Shown: piece after piece, positions 25,812 to 36,255 of the stretch
How positions within the stretch are numbered: the stretch's first letter is position 1
Layout: each line of letters starts with the position of its first letter
Translations under genes and position numbers: made by a program
Assembly: GCA_030490835.1 (NCBI GenBank)
Contig: CM059974.1
Coordinates: 7,881,501 to 7,945,500, forward strand
DNA length: 64,000 nt
Reading direction: 5' to 3'
From: Annona cherimola
Taxonomy: Eukaryota; Streptophyta; Magnoliopsida; Magnoliales; Annonaceae
Notes under the pieces: model-generated
The model's input: the letters and a program-made list of their open reading frames with translations, nothing else
Told to the model about the DNA's origin: nothing
Databases searched by the model: none

Positions 25812-27301
25812 TCAATCTTGCTTATAACCAGCAGCTGAAACAGATGGCAAGGTTCCGCAGTCATAGTACACGACTTCAGTGAGCTATTATAAAACAAGCC
25901 GTAGAAGATCTTATCCCTGATGAAAGTGGACAGCCATCCTAAGCCTGCCTGCTGAACCCATCACAAGATGTAAGCCCCGGCAATCAACCCAGCAACACGC
26001 CACTTCCCGTTCTTTTACATAGCCCTCGAATGCTTGCTTGACGTTGTTGGGCTCTACTTCTCCACACCGGAGAAGTGAATTCCCAATGTGTCGTCCAATT
26101 ACGACTGCATCCTCTAAAGTCGAACAGCCGCCTTGACCTAGGTCTGGTGTCATTGGATGCATGGCATCTTCGGCGACCACAACAGGCCCATTGCATGTGG
26201 GTCCGAATAGAACGCTCCATGGGTACCCGAACATCAATGGTGCCCATGTTACCGTGGCCAGATCGCAGTGCTGCACCACATTCTTGTACAAGTGGGACTT
26301 CCTTGGCCAGGTTCTCCATTACATCATTCCGTATCAGCTCTGGGTCTGCAATTTCAACAATGAGCTAAATGTGTCTTCTTGGACTGCATTTTTCACGATC
26401 TATTGCATTTGGGTATCGTGGGTAGTAATATTCAAGAAACAGAATTCACCTTGGAGGGATGATTCCTAGCTCGTGAACCAATATATGTCTTGGTGAGTGA
26501 GAGGAACTAAACCGACCCTAAAGCCATTGCCTGCAGATCGCTGGACTTCACGTTTAAGCCCGTGCTCATCAGGGAAAACTGCCAACCCACGCATGCCGGC
26601 GGGCAGGAATGCACTGGAGCAGAGAGCCCCAACCATTTCGCGATGACTGAGTGAATCATATTAAAATGGGCACTGCAACAAACATGCTTCAAAATCCAAA
26701 ATGCATGTTGTTCACTATAACTACGAACAAAATAGCCAGACTTGGGGGCCTGTGGATATACTTCTTCACCTTTGCTCTGATGACGGATCCATTATCAATC
26801 TGCAGCACATGAGTTGGCGAAATTTGGACCGTCTCATTGGTGATGGATGCCTTTGAGGAGAAGCGGGTCGAGCTGGCCGGCAGCTCCTCTGCAAGTGCCT
26901 TCGGCAGTTCGCTTCTATGAACTGACCCCAATCCCATCCCGTCCCTGCAATTTTTTTCTTCATATGGAATAAATCCAAGGATTGTAATTTAGCATGTCTT
27001 TCTGGACGCCCACAATTCAGAGATTTTTTTTATTTTTATTTTTTTTCTGAAAAAAAAAATTGACATGGTTCTTGATGCATTAGGCTCCTAAGGACTTACA
27101 TGTCTCTGATTTGCTGAGGTCTCATCTAATGTAGTTGTCCTCGACGAGAATAAACATAAACCGGGTCCAGATTCATTGCCCCAAAATTCAGAATTCTGAA
27201 AAAACGATACCTCGTTTGACTATACAAAATCACGCTATTTCAAGGTTCCGGCAGAGGAAACTCTTCGGACGGCTCCAGTAGCCACATCAGTTACAGTTCC
27301 C
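25812..27301 (-). pseudogene. FAD-dependent monooxygenase copy A, decayed
   Basis: It aligns by eye with exons 2-5 of copy C; exon 1 is not found. The exon 2 equivalent runs from 27301 to about 27242 and its donor GT is gone. Exon 3 (26770-26944) keeps both splice sites. Exon 4 has a frameshift after the PVHS motif and an in-frame TAG where copy C reads a tyrosine-lysine pair. Exon 5 has a frameshift near 26290, a second after VKER near 26010 and a TGA shortly after it. The FAD-binding GDAMHP motif reads EDAMHP. The stop equivalent is at 25812-25814. With this number of lesions it cannot encode a working enzyme, though parts may be transcribed. Confidence 0.9.
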
Positions 27302-28432
27302 CTGCATTTCCAAAACAAGATGCAATTGCCTCATATCATATATTCATATCCCGGGATGAAGCTGGGATTTTAACCTTGGTCAAGCTAGCTTTAGCTGATG
27401 GACGTAGTTCAGTCAGCGAGGTTGACCAAAAAGAATTGTGGCTCGTTCACAAATCTCTAGAACGGGATTAACCAAGTTCCTGGCTACGTGTTTATGAAAA
27501 ACAGATATTCTGGCATCTACGGGTCTTGAACCTACCTAATGCGATGACCACCATGATTATTTGATAATCCTCGTTGTCAGGATTTTCAAAATAAATATTT
27601 ACTTACATATGTTCCTGTAAAAATCCAATTTTGGATTATTGAAATGAGTTTTGTCATGTTGATTTTGTTTTTACTTTCTTACGTATCATATCTAATCTCT
27701 CTCCGTCATAAAGCATGCAACAAGTGATAGAATCAAATTAATTAACCCACCTTAAAATGAAATAAAAAAAGAAGCTAGGATGCGGATGAATTACTTGCCC
27801 ATGGATTCCGCGCCAAAAGAGAAGCTACTGTTCACGAAGTAAATAAATAAAATAAAATAAAATAAAATGAAAAGTGATCCTGTTAACTCAAGCTAATTAA
27901 TGACTTATCTAACTCACCTTAAAAAAACCTGTTAATTTTTATTTTTTTTTTACTTTTTTCCTATAAACTTGTTGATATATATATATTTTAACATATAAAC
28001 CAAGTTTACAATTTTTGGATGTGTATGTATTTTTTAAAGATTTGTAAATGTAGAGGTATTTTAGCCATTTTAAACCATTGAAAAAGCTAATATACATTTG
28101 CGTTTAACAATCTTAAAATATATATATATATTTAAAAATAGTAAAATTTAATTTATATATTAAATATACTTAGATAAATAAGCCTAATAAGAAAAAATAA
28201 AAAAATTTAAATGGATTTTTAAGATAGACTAACAAGATCATTTCTCAAATAAAATAAAATAAAAACATGTATTTTATCCAGCTGCGTGCAAGGCAGCGTG
28301 CGGCTGCGTGGAATCGAAGTCCATAAAACTTGGCGAGGAATTAATGCCGATGTTTGGGTAACGTTATAAGCGTGAGACCTAAAATTTTATTAAAAAATAA
28401 AAAAATAAAAAAATAAAAACCGATTGCTCAAT
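27302..28432. other. Spacer between monooxygenase copies A and B, with a foldback MITE
   Basis: No gene is present and the missing exon 1 of copy A was not found here. About 27880-28250 is a foldback: GTGATCCTGTTAACTCAAGC on the left pairs with a GACTAACAAGATCATTTC end, and AAATAAAAT lies at both sides, although this is low-complexity sequence. Bases 28330-28432 resemble 31880-31975 (shared GCCGATGTTTGGGTAACGTT versus GCTGATGTTTGGGTAACGTT), so the duplication unit continues past the stop codons of copies B and C. Confidence 0.6.
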
Positions 28433-29245
28433 CTAGTTTATAACTTTATAGCCGGCAGATGGAAGCGATGGCAAGGCTCCACAGTCGTAATGTGAGGCAG
28501 GGACAAGCCTAGCGAAAACGAAGGCATAGAAGATCTTATCCCTGATGAATGTTTCCAGCCATGCATCCAGAACCAGCCTGCTCTGACCATCCAGACATGT
28601 AAGTCCTATCGATCTTACGACCACTGAATGAACTCTGTCGCACCCGAGAGACTGATAGGCGAATTTTGGGCAGTCTCGGTGCTAATGGATACAGTCTTTG
28701 AGAAGAAGAGAGCCATCTCTTCACTGCAGTGTCGAGGTCAGTTGGTCCACAAATTAGCTCTTGCAGAAGAAACCCATGAAGTGCTCATGAATAATATTTC
28801 TCGATGTTGTATTTTCTTCCTTTACATATATCAAACAATTTAATTTCATGGGTTATGTCCCACTTACCCGATGGAGTTTTGACTCAAGGAAACTGTTTGG
28901 ACTGCTCCAGTGGCCGCATCAGTGACAGTCGTCCTGCATTTAGGATAACATTAATTAGTTATATTCCAAAGCTAAATGTAATTAACCTACTCTTCTGTGC
29001 AACCAGCTGGTGGTCTGTGTAAAACATGACCCAGAAACAGGGATAGATGTATAGATACTTGTCGAAGGGCATGGAGAGCACGCCTGGCATTGGGGGAGAG
29101 CAATATGGCTGAGCCTGTGGTTTGGAGCTCGCTCCACCTCTCAAGAACCAGGGACTGGACTCCAACTCCAACTCTCTTCAATGCAAGGGCCGATACCTAC
29201 CCAGCTCTCCGGCCCTACCATCATCGCTTGTTCCCAAGCTTCCAT
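28433..29245 (-). pseudogene. FAD-dependent monooxygenase copy B, internally deleted
   Basis: The ATG is at 29243-29245. Exon 1 carries a frameshift inside the glycine-rich FAD motif, and then the RVGVGVQSLVLERW block. Near 29066 some 40 bp are missing, joining GCCCTT directly to CGACAAG, and the donor has become GTATCT. Exon 2 (about 28868-28935) is recognisable and intron 2 is retained. Exon 3 is truncated: its CAAAATTCGC passes straight into the exon 4 GGGTGCGAC region, which in turn passes into the exon 5 YMSGW region. What remains is a patchwork of exon pieces ending at a TAG (28433-28435). Because an intron persists and the joins fall inside exons, this is DNA-level deletion and not retroposition. 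Confidence 0.88.
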
Positions 29246-29347
29246 TCTCTTTAATGTCAGGTTTGGTGACATGTATTTAAGCTGTCAGGTTATTGTAAAA
29301 GTAAAAAATAAATATTTTAAAAATCATATGAATGATATAAAATAATA
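29246..29347. other. Former 5' flank of copy B
   Basis: A short spacer between the dead copy B start codon and a MITE. The AAAGAGAATGGAAG context at the start codon is shared with copy C, so the duplicated unit included the 5' flank. Confidence 0.5.
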
Positions 29348-29693
29348 GGGAATCAATCGTATGCTCCCTCCCGGGTGCATACACTAATTTTTTATTTTTT
29401 TAAAAAAATTTCTTCACAAGAGCATTAATCTAGGTGTATTTAACATGTGTATAAATTTTTACCATTTTTGGAATATTTTAGATTTTTATTTTTTATTTTT
29501 GAAAATCAGTGGTATTTTAGTAATCAAAAATTAAAAATAAATATCTAAAATATTCCACAAATAGTAAAAATTTATGTACATGTTAAATACACCTAGATTA
29601 ACACTCTTGTGAAGAAATTTTTTTAAAAAAATGAGTGTATGCACCCGGGAGCACGGAGACTTCTATGCTCTCGGGAGCATACGATTGGAATCC
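29348..29693. mobile_element. Foldback MITE, Mutator-like, perfect 9-bp TSD
   Basis: This 346-bp element begins GGGAATCAATCGTATGCTCC and ends GGGAGCATACGATTGGAATCC when the last 21 bases are read with one gap from the terminus; the ends are near-perfect inverse repeats. AAAATAATA flanks it at 29339-29347 and 29694-29702. The arms form a long hairpin through GAAAATCAGTGGTATTTTAG. There is no coding content. It is the best-preserved member of its family in the window. Confidence 0.9.
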
Positions 29694-30107
29694 AAAATAA
29701 TATATGTAAAATTAGAATAAATACGATAATTGTAAAAAAATAACCGGAGTATAAAGATAAAATTAGAAAATATGATTATTGGACAGTTAAATCATATTTG
29801 TGAGAATATACAAAAGAAATTAAAAAAAAACATGTCAAACTATGAAGGAGGATTGCCCGGCATGCCATAAGTGTGATTTCGGGACAACGTGTGAAGTGAA
29901 AGGAAAATTTTAAAATTTGTGCGGATAATATGAAATAATAAGAGTAAAGTAGAAATGGATATGATAATTATAAAAAATAATTAGAGTACAGGAATAAAAT
30001 TGAAAAATAAAGTTGTTAAATAGTTAAATTATTTTAAAAAAATGTACGAGAGAAAGAAAAATAGTGAAAAACTATAGAAGCACAATACAAACTAGCCCTA
30101 ACTGTTT

Positions 30108-30470
30108 TCAGCCTATCGACGTACATGTATATATGCACGGTAAAATCCCAGGCAGCTCTCTCTTTCCAATCACGCAATTAATCTTGTTCATTACTAGGGT
30201 GAGGATGTAACGAGGATGTGGAAAATTTGTATGACTTTTTTTTTTTTCTTCTAATATAAGTAAACACGTATCCCGTACAAGCAATCGGTATAAATAATGC
30301 ATGTGCAAAACATTAAAATATTTGGCACTATTTTATCACGTGACAAAATATTTTAGAGTCATTATTTTTCGTAACAGTCCAGACTCCTGAGGCGATATGA
30401 TGTGCTGAAGTTGCTGGTGGCGACTCCCTAGCTTGAGCCGCAAGAAAAAAGTCATGCGAAGCGCCGTTCA
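30108..30470. other. Segment resembling the 36900-37080 region
   Basis: Part of it (GCTTGAGCCGCAAGAAAAAAG, continuing after the SINE with a CTTTCTGGTGGGCGGTGGAAG block) matches 37020-37075 (GCTTGGGCCGCCAAGAAAAG and a CTCCTGGCGGGCGGTGGCAG block). It probably belongs to the duplicated 5' flank of the monooxygenase units. No gene product is supported. Confidence 0.45.
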
Positions 30471-30486
30471 AGTTTGCACCTGAATA

Positions 30487-30828
30487 CCAACCGAGGCTAG
30501 CTCGGTTGGTCGGTGTCAGGGGCGCGGAAACGCGCGCCGGCTGGAGGGCGGAGGTTCGAATCGCGCGGGGCGCGAAATGCGTGCGCGGGCGGAAAAAACA
30601 AGCGTGAGAGCAAAAGTGGTCTCCCGAATGGTGGAGTGTGGGAGCGGGTGGTCTCCCAGGTGGTTCGTTGGAAGCTGTGTCTTTCTTATTCTTTTGTGGA
30701 GCTGTGTCTCCAGATTTCTTTGGGAACATGTGTCCCTTATATTTGTAAGAATGTCTCAGATCTTCAAATATAATATGTGTTGAGATATATGTAATTGTAC
30801 CAATCAAAAAAAAAAAAAAAAAAAAAAA
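30487..30828 (+). mobile_element. tRNA-derived SINE with 16-bp TSD
   Basis: The head contains an A-box-like CTAGCTCGGTTGGTCGG and a B-box GGTTCGAATCGC. The body ends TGTAATTGTACCAATC followed by about 24 A. AGTTTGCACCTGAATA is present at 30471-30486 and again at 30829-30844, an exact 16-bp target duplication that includes one A of the tail. This indicates LINE-assisted retroposition and a fairly recent date. Frames read through it are not genes. Confidence 0.93.
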
Positions 30829-30844
30829 AGTTTGCACCTGAATA

Positions 30845-31975
30845 AGGAAGAACCGGTCAACGGCTTTCTGGTGGGCGGTGGAAGTCTCTCGACGAGTCAA
30901 TGCACCATCACAATTTCACAATTGACCGGAATGGGGCGGAAACATCCAAAGTAATATTTGGTTGTTGTCAGTTATCACACCATTGAAACGAAGCCTAATA
31001 AGGAAAAAATCACATTTTTGAGACTATAATTGGATTGCCTCTCCCATTACACATTTACTAAAATAATTTGATATTTTAATTATTTAAAAATACTACTTTT
31101 TCAATTCCACGGTTTTCACCCTGCATTTATTCCTAACATGTCATATTAGTTTTATATTTTTCAAAATATTACATTTACTGTTCCCCTACTTCCCCACCAT
31201 AACCACGTTATCAAAGTTATCCAACAATTTCCGAAGTTTGAAAAAAAAAAAAAAAAAAAGACAAAAGACGAAAAAGTTGTCCAACAATTTCAACAATCAC
31301 AGCAGCGTGACGTCCACCGAGTCACCGACAACTCGATGCACAAGGCTATGTCAGGTGGTGTTGTCGGGTGAGGTGAGGCCTCTGTTTTTCTAGGTCCGAT
31401 GACGCAAAGCCACCGTTTGTTTTGTTTTTTGGCTTGAGCCATGGATAAAATGTTTACCAGAAGAGGAGCAAGAGACGATATAATTGAAGAGAAAAGGGGA
31501 AGAGAAAAAAAAAAACGGTGAAAGAATCTCACAAAGCAATAAATGAAACTGTGCACGATGACTACATTATATGGTGCGATTAATGAGCTTTATATAGGTA
31601 TACGAGCAACGGTGCACGATGACACGTTCTGCCCACTATCTGTGTAGCAGATTGTAATGCATCACAGTACTAAAAGACTCGGTATTAATACCACTAGCGC
31701 TAGACTCGGACATGGCGGGCATCTCGAACCTCTTCTAGTTTTCTCAATCCATATTCTTGATTTTTTTTCACAAAAGAAGAAAATAAAAAAAAATTCAAAG
31801 CTATGTCATTTAGAAGCACATATTGCAACCAAGCATTAATTTTACAAAAATGGAATAATACGTTTTCTTATTACATGGACAACTGGCGAGGGATTAATGC
31901 TGATGTTTGGGTAACGTTACAGTCGCCAATATATATATTAAAAAAAGAAATTTAAAAAATAAAAACAGACTCTGC
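30845..31975. other. Spacer between copies B and C
   Basis: No gene is recognisable. An 88-codon minus-strand frame at 31290-31556 begins with phenylalanine-rich low complexity and is not supported. The last 100 bases are the 3' flank of copy C and resemble the 3' flank of copy B. Confidence 0.5.
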
Positions 31976-33772
31976 TCAATCTTGTTTACAGCCAGCAGAA
32001 GGAATTGATGGCAAGGCTCCACAGTCGTAAAGTGAGGCACGGGCTAGCCTGGGGAAAACGAAGGCGTAGAAGATCTTATCCCTGATGAATGTTTCCAGCC
32101 ATCCAGAACCAGCCTGCTGAGCCCATCCAGACATGTAAGAGCCGACAATCAACCAAGCGGCTCGCCACTTCCGCTCCTTCACATATCCCTCCAATGCTTT
32201 TTTAACCTTGCTCTGCTTGACTTCTCTACCCTCCAGCAATGAATTCCCAATGTGTCGCCCAAGGACGACCGCATCCTCCAAGGCCAAACAGCCGCCTTGG
32301 CCCAAGTCAGGAGTCATAGGATGCATTGCATCCCCAGCAACGGTGACTGCTCCTTTACACGTGGGACCAAGAACGACATTCCACGGATACCTAAACACCA
32401 ACGGCGCCCATGTTAGGGTGGCCAGATCGCAGTGGTGCACCACGTCCATGAATACCTGCGGTAGGTCCTTGGTCATGTTCTCCAGCACATCTCTCTGTAT
32501 CAGCTCTGGGTCTTTTGCCCCTTGTTGCCCTGCACATTTCACAAATGTAGACTGATTTTGACCATGTGTTGCAGCTGGGTATTATTTGAATCAGCTCATG
32601 TCAAATGAACTCGGTCGACAAAACCAAATGCAACAGAATTCATGGAAAAAAGAAATCCAATTCACCTTCGAGGGACGATTTATAGACGACGAACCAATAA
32701 ACCTCTTTGCTAGTGATAGGAACAAAACCCGCCCTCTGGCCGTAGCCCACAAACTGCCTGACTTCATGGTTAAGCCCATGTCCTTCGGGGAAAACTGCTA
32801 AACCACGCACAGCTACACGGCCGGAATGCACTGGAGTAGATAGCCCCAGCCATTTCGCGATCATTGAATGAACCCCGTCGCACCCGATTAATACCTGCAG
32901 TGAATATGGGGTTTGATTCACAAGTTTAATTTGTAGATTCACCTGCCATTGTCTAATTAAGCCAATTTTCTAGCACTACGAATCATCCAACAGTCGGATG
33001 CGTGCCCTCACCTTTGCTCTAATGATGGTGCCATCGTCCATGTGCAGGAGGTAGATTTGCGAATTTTGGGTCGTCTCAGTGCTAATGGATACAATCTTCG
33101 AGGAGAAGCGGATGGAGTTGGGTGGTATCTCATCCGCAAGCGCATTCAGCAGTGCTCTCCTATGCACAGTCCTCACTCCGATCGCGTCACTGTAGTGTTG
33201 GGGTCAGTTGGTCCATTAATTGGCCCATGTAGCAGAAACTCATGATGTGCTCGTGAATAATGTCGCAATGACGAAAAACACAGACGTGGTATATTTTCTT
33301 ATATACATATTATCAAACAATCTAAAAATTTCGTGGGTTACATCCCACTTACCTGTTGGAGGCTCCACCAAAGGAAACTGTTTGGACTGCTCCAGTGGAC
33401 ACATCAGTGACAACTGACCTGTATTTAGGATAGCATTAATTAATTATATTCCAAAGCTAGATGTAATTAACGAACCATGCTATGCAATTGCCCAGCCGGT
33501 GGTCTGTGTAAAGCATGACTGAAAAACAGAGATAGATGTATAGGGACTTACTTGTCGAATACAGGATAAACGGAGGATAGCTTGTGAGCAACGCCAAGGG
33601 CACCGAGAGCACGCCAGGCATTGGGGAAGAGCGATAGGGCTGCGCCCGTGGTTCGGAGCTCGCTCCACCTCTCAAGAACCAGGGAATGGACACCAACTCT
33701 CTTCAATGCAAGTGCCGTTGCCAGCCCAGCTATTCCGGCCCCCACTATCACCACTTGTTCACAGTCTTCCAT
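31976..33772 (-). CDS. FAD-dependent monooxygenase, CTF2/MO1-like, copy C (intact, 5 exons)
   Basis: Exons read from 33772: 33552-33772, 33353-33418, 33012-33189, 32666-32894 and 31976-32529. Every junction has GT and AG and the phases agree (2, 2, 0, 1), giving 415 aa, the usual length of plant CTF2/MO1-type proteins. The Rossmann motif VIVGAGIAGLATA lies at about 8-20, followed by the ERW end of its second strand. The DG motif GCDGVHS is near 159-165 and the GDAMHP FAD-ribose motif is at about 297-302, followed by GQGG. These are the landmarks of the FAD_binding_3 aromatic-hydroxylase family, which use NAD(P)H and O2. There is no transit peptide and no membrane span at the N-terminus, so it is probably soluble and cytosolic. 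The substrate cannot be told; salicylate-hydroxylase-like names would be guesses. It is the only intact member of a four-copy array in one orientation. Confidence 0.92.
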
Positions 33773-33789
33773 TCTCTTTCCCTACTTTT

Positions 33790-34022
33790 TCTGTTTTCTC
33801 CACGGATGCCCGATCGATGTATATATATATTTCTCTCTGTATATTCCCCAGGAAAGTCTGTGGAAGCTTGCTCTCTCTTTCCAATCAGGCAAGATGATTC
33901 TTTTTTTCTGAAAAGACGTTCCAGGGCAGCAGGATCGTTTTTTCAGTCAGCAGTTTACGGGAGGGAAGCCTAGTGACTGGTCAAAATAGGCAACCGTCAC
34001 AATCTCGAAGGAGCCACGTGTC
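33790..34022 (-). promoter_or_regulatory. Putative promoter of the intact monooxygenase
   Basis: Upstream of the ATG on the minus strand lies a TATATATATAC tract (about 33820-33831), 50-60 bp from the start codon and the only TATA-like stretch there. A palindromic G-box CACGTG with ABRE-like context (CCACGTGTCA) lies at about 34014-34023. The G-box match is clear; use as a promoter element is inferred. Confidence 0.45.
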
Positions 34023-34084
34023 AAATGTCGATGGCTGTATTTTTTTTAAACAAAAGACTTCGGCTATGGATTATTAATTGCCGA

Positions 34085-34395
34085 CTGATCATTTCAGTTC
34101 AGGCTGGTTTAAAAATATTTTTTCTTAAATTTTTTCTAAACATATTGATTTAATTTATAAATTAAATTTTATTATTTTTGGATATGTGTATATATTTATT
34201 TTGAATTTTTAAATATAGGGATATTTAAGTCAAATATCTTTGTACATAAAAATTCAAAATAAATATATACACATATCTAAAATGATAAAACTTAATTTAT
34301 AAATTAAATATAACTAAATTAATATACTTATAAAAAATTTAAAAAATATATATTTTTTGACCAGTCTAAATTTCAAACCGATCTGAAAAAAATGA
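34085..34395. mobile_element. Foldback MITE, degenerate
   Basis: GACTGATCATTTCAGTTCAG at the left pairs loosely with a CAAACCGATCTGAAAAAAATGA end. Inner arms (TTATAAATTAAATTTTATTA and AACTTAATTTATAAATTAAA) are inverse repeats. Its motif set is the one seen at 9300-10480 and 27900-28240. Target duplication is not resolved. Confidence 0.5.
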
Positions 34396-34399
34396 TACT

Positions 34400-35640
34400 C
34401 TTATTTATGATCACATATTAAGACAATATTGTTATTCTCAGTACATACTAGTGGATAGTGTTAGATAGCAAACCTACAACCTAATAGACATAACTACTTT
34501 AAGTGAACAAAGTTAACACTAATTTATTTGTGTACATTATTTATTATACCTTTATATTAATTCAACATATCTTTATACTTATTATGTGACAAAAGTGAGT
34601 CAAATACAATACATCATTTCATATAATTTGATATCTTAAATTATTTTAATATCTCACTTTTCATCATTATATTTGTGTTTTAATCATTTTTTCACAATTT
34701 TATTTACATAAATACCTTATATTCTCATTATTATCTATATCGTATCACATCAATTTTTTACATTTTGGAATTTTCTCAATAATTTTTTCTCAACTTTCAT
34801 TCCATATTTAATCACATAGTGAGGAGATGATAAGTTAAATTTTTTACAAGTACAAGAATGATGTAATATAATAAGAATAAAGTAGGAATAAATAAGTTAA
34901 TTGTGTGATAAAATGATTGAAATATAAAAGCAAAAATAAAAAAGTAGGATAGTTGAGTAATTAAAATGTCAAATTATTTTTAAGAAAATATAAAGATAAA
35001 GACAATAAGTGTGCTTTCCTTACAAAATGGTATAAGTTGTAGATTTTGCGTTTATGTCTACTACTTGAATCCGACAAACACAAAAAATGTATGTTTCAAC
35101 TAATTTGAGCTATCTAGTTATCTTTTTCAAATATTATTCATTGTCATCAAAATTTGCGTCCATTTCATTTATTTGCATCCTGATTATCTTTTCATTCCTT
35201 TTTATTTATATAAGTAAATACGTTTTCCTTACATGCAATTGTTATATGTTGTATGTGCAAAACATTGATAATATTTGGTATTTATTTAATCACATAAGTC
35301 CAAATACATTTTAGTAAAACTGTTACATATATGGAAAATTATCGACTGCATTCGAACTGCACCATAATTATGGTGTAGTCCATGAACTATGGGCCCCACA
35401 TGATCATAAATGGGAAATCCATTCCACCCATTATATTTAGAATTGTTCACTTTATTAGCATACCAATTTTCATCAAAATTCAACATGTGTATGATCCTCA
35501 CCTTAAAACAGTGCAAGATCAACGTAATAAAATAATTTAACATAAATATCAAGTTTAAATTGGCATTTTCAACATCTAAACCGTCTAAAGTATGATTTTT
35601 ATATGGATAAATGATTATAGAAAATTTTATTGTATTTTAA
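34400..35640. other. AT-rich intergenic DNA with a dispersed repeat
   Basis: No gene is supported. Bases 35330-35590 are a copy of the repeat also found at 2395 and 5260 (shared ATGGTGTAGTCC, then TATATTTAGAATTGTTCACT and AACGTAATAAAATAATTTAA-type blocks). The 88-codon minus-strand frame over it is a by-product of the repeat. Confidence 0.5.
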
Positions 35641-36000
35641 TATATGTGGGGCTTATTTCACAGTTTGTTTACACATGAATAGATTTCTCTCTGTGCACAT
35701 GAAGTGATCTAAGTAAAAAAATGATTCTAATATGTATAGGGCCCATTTTACAGTCCGTCTGTATATGAATAGATCTCTCTCTCTCTCTCTGCACATGAAA
35801 TAATCTAAGCAAAAAAAAGATTCTAATATGTGTGAGGCTCATTTTACAGTTCATCTGTACATGAATAGATACCTCTCTCTCTACACATAAAGTGATTTAA
35901 GAAAAAAAAATTGTAATATGTGTGAGGCCCATTTTACAGTCCATTTGCACATGAATGAATCTCTCTCTCTTTGCACATGAAGTGATCTAAGCAAAAAAAG
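35640..36000 (+). repeat. Four tandem units of about 85-95 bp
   Basis: Each unit reads TAATATGTGTGAGGCCCATT (or a variant), then ACAGTCCATTTG, ACATGAATAGAT, a CT microsatellite, GCACATGAAGTGATCTAAGC and an A run. Units start near 35640, 35730, 35826 and 35912. The CT tract varies in length between units. Confidence 0.8.
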
Positions 36001-36004
36001 GTAA

Positions 36005-36255
36005 ACGAGGGCATTTGTATGTTAAATACATTTAGGCAATAAGTGTGCAAAGAAAAAATAATAAAAAATATTGTAAATAAGTTTTTCGATGTAAACTAAG
36101 CAAGACATTTTCTTAGATTGGGCTAACAAGATTGGACATTCGTATGTGAAATATACTTAGGCAACAAGTGTGCGAAGAAAAAAATAAAAATATATTGTAA
36201 ATAAGTTTTTCAAAATAGGCTAAGTAAGACATTTGTTTAGGCTGTACTAACAGTA
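36005..36255 (+). repeat. Two-unit tandem duplication of about 118 bp
   Basis: GCATTTGTATGTTAAATACA, AAGTGTGCAAAGAAAAAATA and ATTGTAAATAAGTTTTTC recur in the second unit as ACATTCGTATGTGAAATATA, AAGTGTGCGAAGAAAAAAAT and ATTGTAAATAAGTTTTTC. Each unit carries half of a MITE-like arm. Confidence 0.7.

Noticed and set aside
28433..29245. Copy B as a processed (retroposed) pseudogene
   Set aside because: Intron 2 persists and the exon joins are inside exons, so DNA deletion explains it better.
30487..30570. Possible tRNA gene
   Set aside because: A- and B-box-like motifs are present, but there is no complete cloverleaf or acceptor stem and the sequence continues into a SINE body with poly-A.
30513..30783. 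Frames of 68-86 codons at 30.5 kb
   Set aside because: They lie fully inside a SINE with exact target duplication and an A tail.
35640..36255. CRISPR-like array of repeats
   Set aside because: The repeats are contiguous tandem units without unique spacers, in a plant nuclear context.
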